Source: Gordonia gummivorans (GTDB taxonomy: Bacteria > Actinomycetota > Actinomycetes > Mycobacteriales > Mycobacteriaceae). From it: a stretch of 64,000 nt of DNA. A program made the translations under genes and the position numbers. Below are positions 62,606 to 64,000 of this stretch, one piece after another (the first letter of the stretch is position 1; every line of letters starts with the position of its first letter). Under the pieces are notes generated by a model, which worked only from the letters and a program-made list of their open reading frames with translations, did no database searches and was not told the origin of the DNA. The DNA is taken from NCBI RefSeq assembly GCF_022513585.1, contig NZ_JAKWBF010000013.1, positions 62,001-126,000 on the forward strand, read 5' to 3'.

Positions 62606-63376
62606 GTGACTGAGTATCGGATCGACGATCTCGCGCGCGCGGCCGGTACGACGACGCGCAACGTGCGCGGCTATCAGGACCGCGGCCTGCTGCCCCGACC
62701 GGTCCGCCGGGGCCGGATCGCCATCTACACCGAGGCGCATCTCGCACGCCTCAAGGTCATCAACGACCTGCTCAAACGCGGCTTCACGATCCGTCACATC
62801 AGCGACTTCCTGTCCGGCATCCAGCGTGGCGACGACCTCGCCGAGGTCCTGGGTTTGCAGGAGGTGGTCTCCGAGCCGTGGTCGAAGGCGACGTCGACCA
62901 CGATGTCGGCCGACGACCTGCGCGACCTGCTCAACACCCGTAACCCTGCACATTTCGCGCAGCTCATCGACTTCGGCCTGATCAGCCCCGACGGCCCGGC
63001 GGACCCGCCGGAGAAGTACACGATTCTGGACCAGGAAACCGTCTCGGCATACGGACGCCTCGTGAAGCTGGGCGTTTCCCTCGGCGGCATCCTCGATGTC
63101 CACCGCAGGCTCGACGGCGAGATGTCGGCGGTGGCGGCCACCGTCATCTCCGCCGGTCGGCGTGCGGTCACCGAAGGCCGTGAGGACGGCTGGATTCCCC
63201 AGACGACCGCCGAATCCGATTGGGCCACCGAACTGCTGACCGAGCTGCGGCGCGCAGGAACGGTCACCGCCCACAACGCGCTCGACCGCGCACTGGACCG
63301 GGACCTCGCCCGGCAACTCGAGGAGTACCTCGGCGAAGCTCGGAAATCGCGAAAAGATCAGGACCGACCCTCGTAG
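62606..63376 (+). CDS. MerR-family transcriptional regulator
   Basis: 256 residues. HTH: YRIDDLARAAGTTTRNVRGY, QDRGLLPRPVRRGRIAIYTE, HLARLKVINDLLKRGFTI. The long C-terminus (120-256) carries LISPDGPADPPEKYTILDQE and a helical region, without the Cys of metal-sensing MerR proteins. GTG 62606 is the start. 28 bp after tetR; may be co-transcribed. Effector unknown. Confidence 0.88.
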   Translation: MTEYRIDDLARAAGTTTRNVRGYQDRGLLPRPVRRGRIAIYTEAHLARLKVINDLLKRGFTIRHISDFLSGIQRGDDLAEVLGLQEVVSEPWSKATSTTMSADDLRDLLNTRNPAHFAQLIDFGLISPDGPADPPEKYTILDQETVSAYGRLVKLGVSLGGILDVHRRLDGEMSAVAATVISAGRRAVTEGREDGWIPQTTAESDWATELLTELRRAGTVTAHNALDRALDRDLARQLEEYLGEARKSRKDQDRPS

Positions 63377-63385
63377 CTCCCCACC

Positions 63386-64000
63386 TCAGGGAATGACGAT
63401 CGGCGGTAGTCCCGGTAGCGGAATCGTGAGCCGTGGTCGCGGGCGTGGGCGTTGGCGTGGCCGCGGTCCCGGCGTCGTCTCGTCGGGTGTCGATTGCGGC
63501 GGTGGCGGCGGAGGCGGCGGGGTGTAGCGCGCAGCGGGCAGCCGCGCCTCGGCCAGGACGGCTGGGTCTGCATAGGACGGCTGTGCGGGTGACGACGGCA
63601 CGGATTGTGCGGCGGCCTGGTTGTCGGATGTGGAGTCGCCGCCGAGTGCGAAGGCTGTTGCCACGCCGACCAGCGCGAACACCGCGACGGCACCGACAAC
63701 GGCGGCAACCCGCCGGCCCGACGCCCGACTCAGCAGCCCACGAGTCCGCGACGGCGGCGCCGGGGCCACGTCGACCACGTCGTCCGGCATGAGCTCGTCG
63801 TCGGGTGCGACCTCCTCGACCTCCGAGTACGCCAACGACGTCGCGACCACCGGGATCGGCTCGGTCGGCCGGTCGTCGGCTGCGATCGGCTCCGGCTCTG
63901 CGATCGGCTCAGGCTCGGGCACCTGCTCCGGCATCGGCGCTGATTCGGGTGCCGGCGTCATCTCCGGAACGACCACCGGCGGCATCACGGGGAAGTCCGC
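63386..64000 (-). CDS. Pro-rich single-pass membrane protein, 5' end outside window
   Basis: The frame is open to the right edge, so the N-terminus is missing. The 200 visible residues hold an acidic Pro/Glu-rich stretch, a basic segment and one TM helix (RRVAAVVGAVAVFALVGVAT), then an extracellular Ala/Pro-rich tail with nine consecutive Pro and an RPRQRPRPRPR basic run, ending LPGLPPIVIP. A topology like the protein at 3758-4828; no function can be assigned from this part. Confidence 0.6.
   Translation of the reverse strand, partial: ADFPVMPPVVVPEMTPAPESAPMPEQVPEPEPIAEPEPIAADDRPTEPIPVVATSLAYSEVEEVAPDDELMPDDVVDVAPAPPSRTRGLLSRASGRRVAAVVGAVAVFALVGVATAFALGGDSTSDNQAAAQSVPSSPAQPSYADPAVLAEARLPAARYTPPPPPPPPQSTPDETTPGPRPRQRPRPRPRLTIPLPGLPPIVIP

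Overview
High-GC actinobacterial DNA, almost certainly from a mycolic-acid-containing member of the Mycobacteriales, most like Gordonia. This is inferred from gene content: two cutinases, a WS/DGAT acyltransferase, an EphD-type hydrolase-SDR fusion, a nitroreductase-like DsbA protein of the mycothiol-linked Rv2466c family, an NDMA-type alcohol dehydrogenase, and a dnaK-grpE-dnaJ-hspR operon lying between an AnsP-like permease and an Rv0337c/Rv0338c-like pair. That arrangement recalls the Mycobacterium tuberculosis Rv0337-Rv0353 neighbourhood, opened up by accessory genes. I had no database access; family names rest on recognised motifs.

Layout. 0-5 kb: an amino-acid permease interrupted by an in-frame stop, an amidohydrolase, a flavohemoglobin and a membrane-anchored Thr-rich protein. 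5-10 kb: the HspR-controlled chaperone operon, with three HAIR-like operators in front of dnaK and a fourth in front of lon at 17.5 kb. 10-17.5 kb: DsbA-like protein, MFS pumps, SDR and regulators, lon. 17.7-24 kb: an antitoxin with a collapsed PIN toxin, small secreted proteins, an MFS pump, a CPBP protease and a DUF222-HNH protein. 24.5-28.7 kb: a frameshifted FdhF/YdeP-like molybdoenzyme and an IS110-family element. 28.9-33 kb: NDMA-type alcohol dehydrogenase with MoxR ATPase and VWA protein, probably its maturation partners. 33-43 kb: two cutinases around a two-component system, a DUF2339 membrane protein and a YciI-sigma factor pair; then a Zn-peptidase, nitroreductase and DoxX genes. 42.5-44.9 kb: a GIY-YIG nuclease gene bracketed by inverted repeat arrays, an SDR and a 0.9 kb gene-free, palindrome-rich stretch. 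45-64 kb: StyA-like monooxygenase, acyltransferase-3/SGNH protein, WS/DGAT, a large Fe-S oxidoreductase with a repetitive tail, aminotransferase, an ephD-led lipid/redox cluster, an MFS/TetR pair, a MerR regulator and a protein cut by the window edge.

Most striking signals. (1) The IS110-family element is inserted at a CT dinucleotide inside a dispersed intergenic repeat. Its downstream non-coding end can fold into two matching stem-loops that carry short matches to the target and to the element's own ends, as expected of a bridge RNA. (2) A small GIY-YIG nuclease gene sits between long inverted repeats made of CTGATCGAGCC arrays and looks like a minimal mobile or REP-type element. (3) At least two other dispersed intergenic repeat families are present. 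(4) The Rv0338c-like protein has a roughly 400-residue tail with seven basic KAKGFGM-type repeats. Four genes (permease, molybdoenzyme, PIN toxin, GIY-YIG) are interrupted; sequencing error cannot be excluded for the single-base cases.
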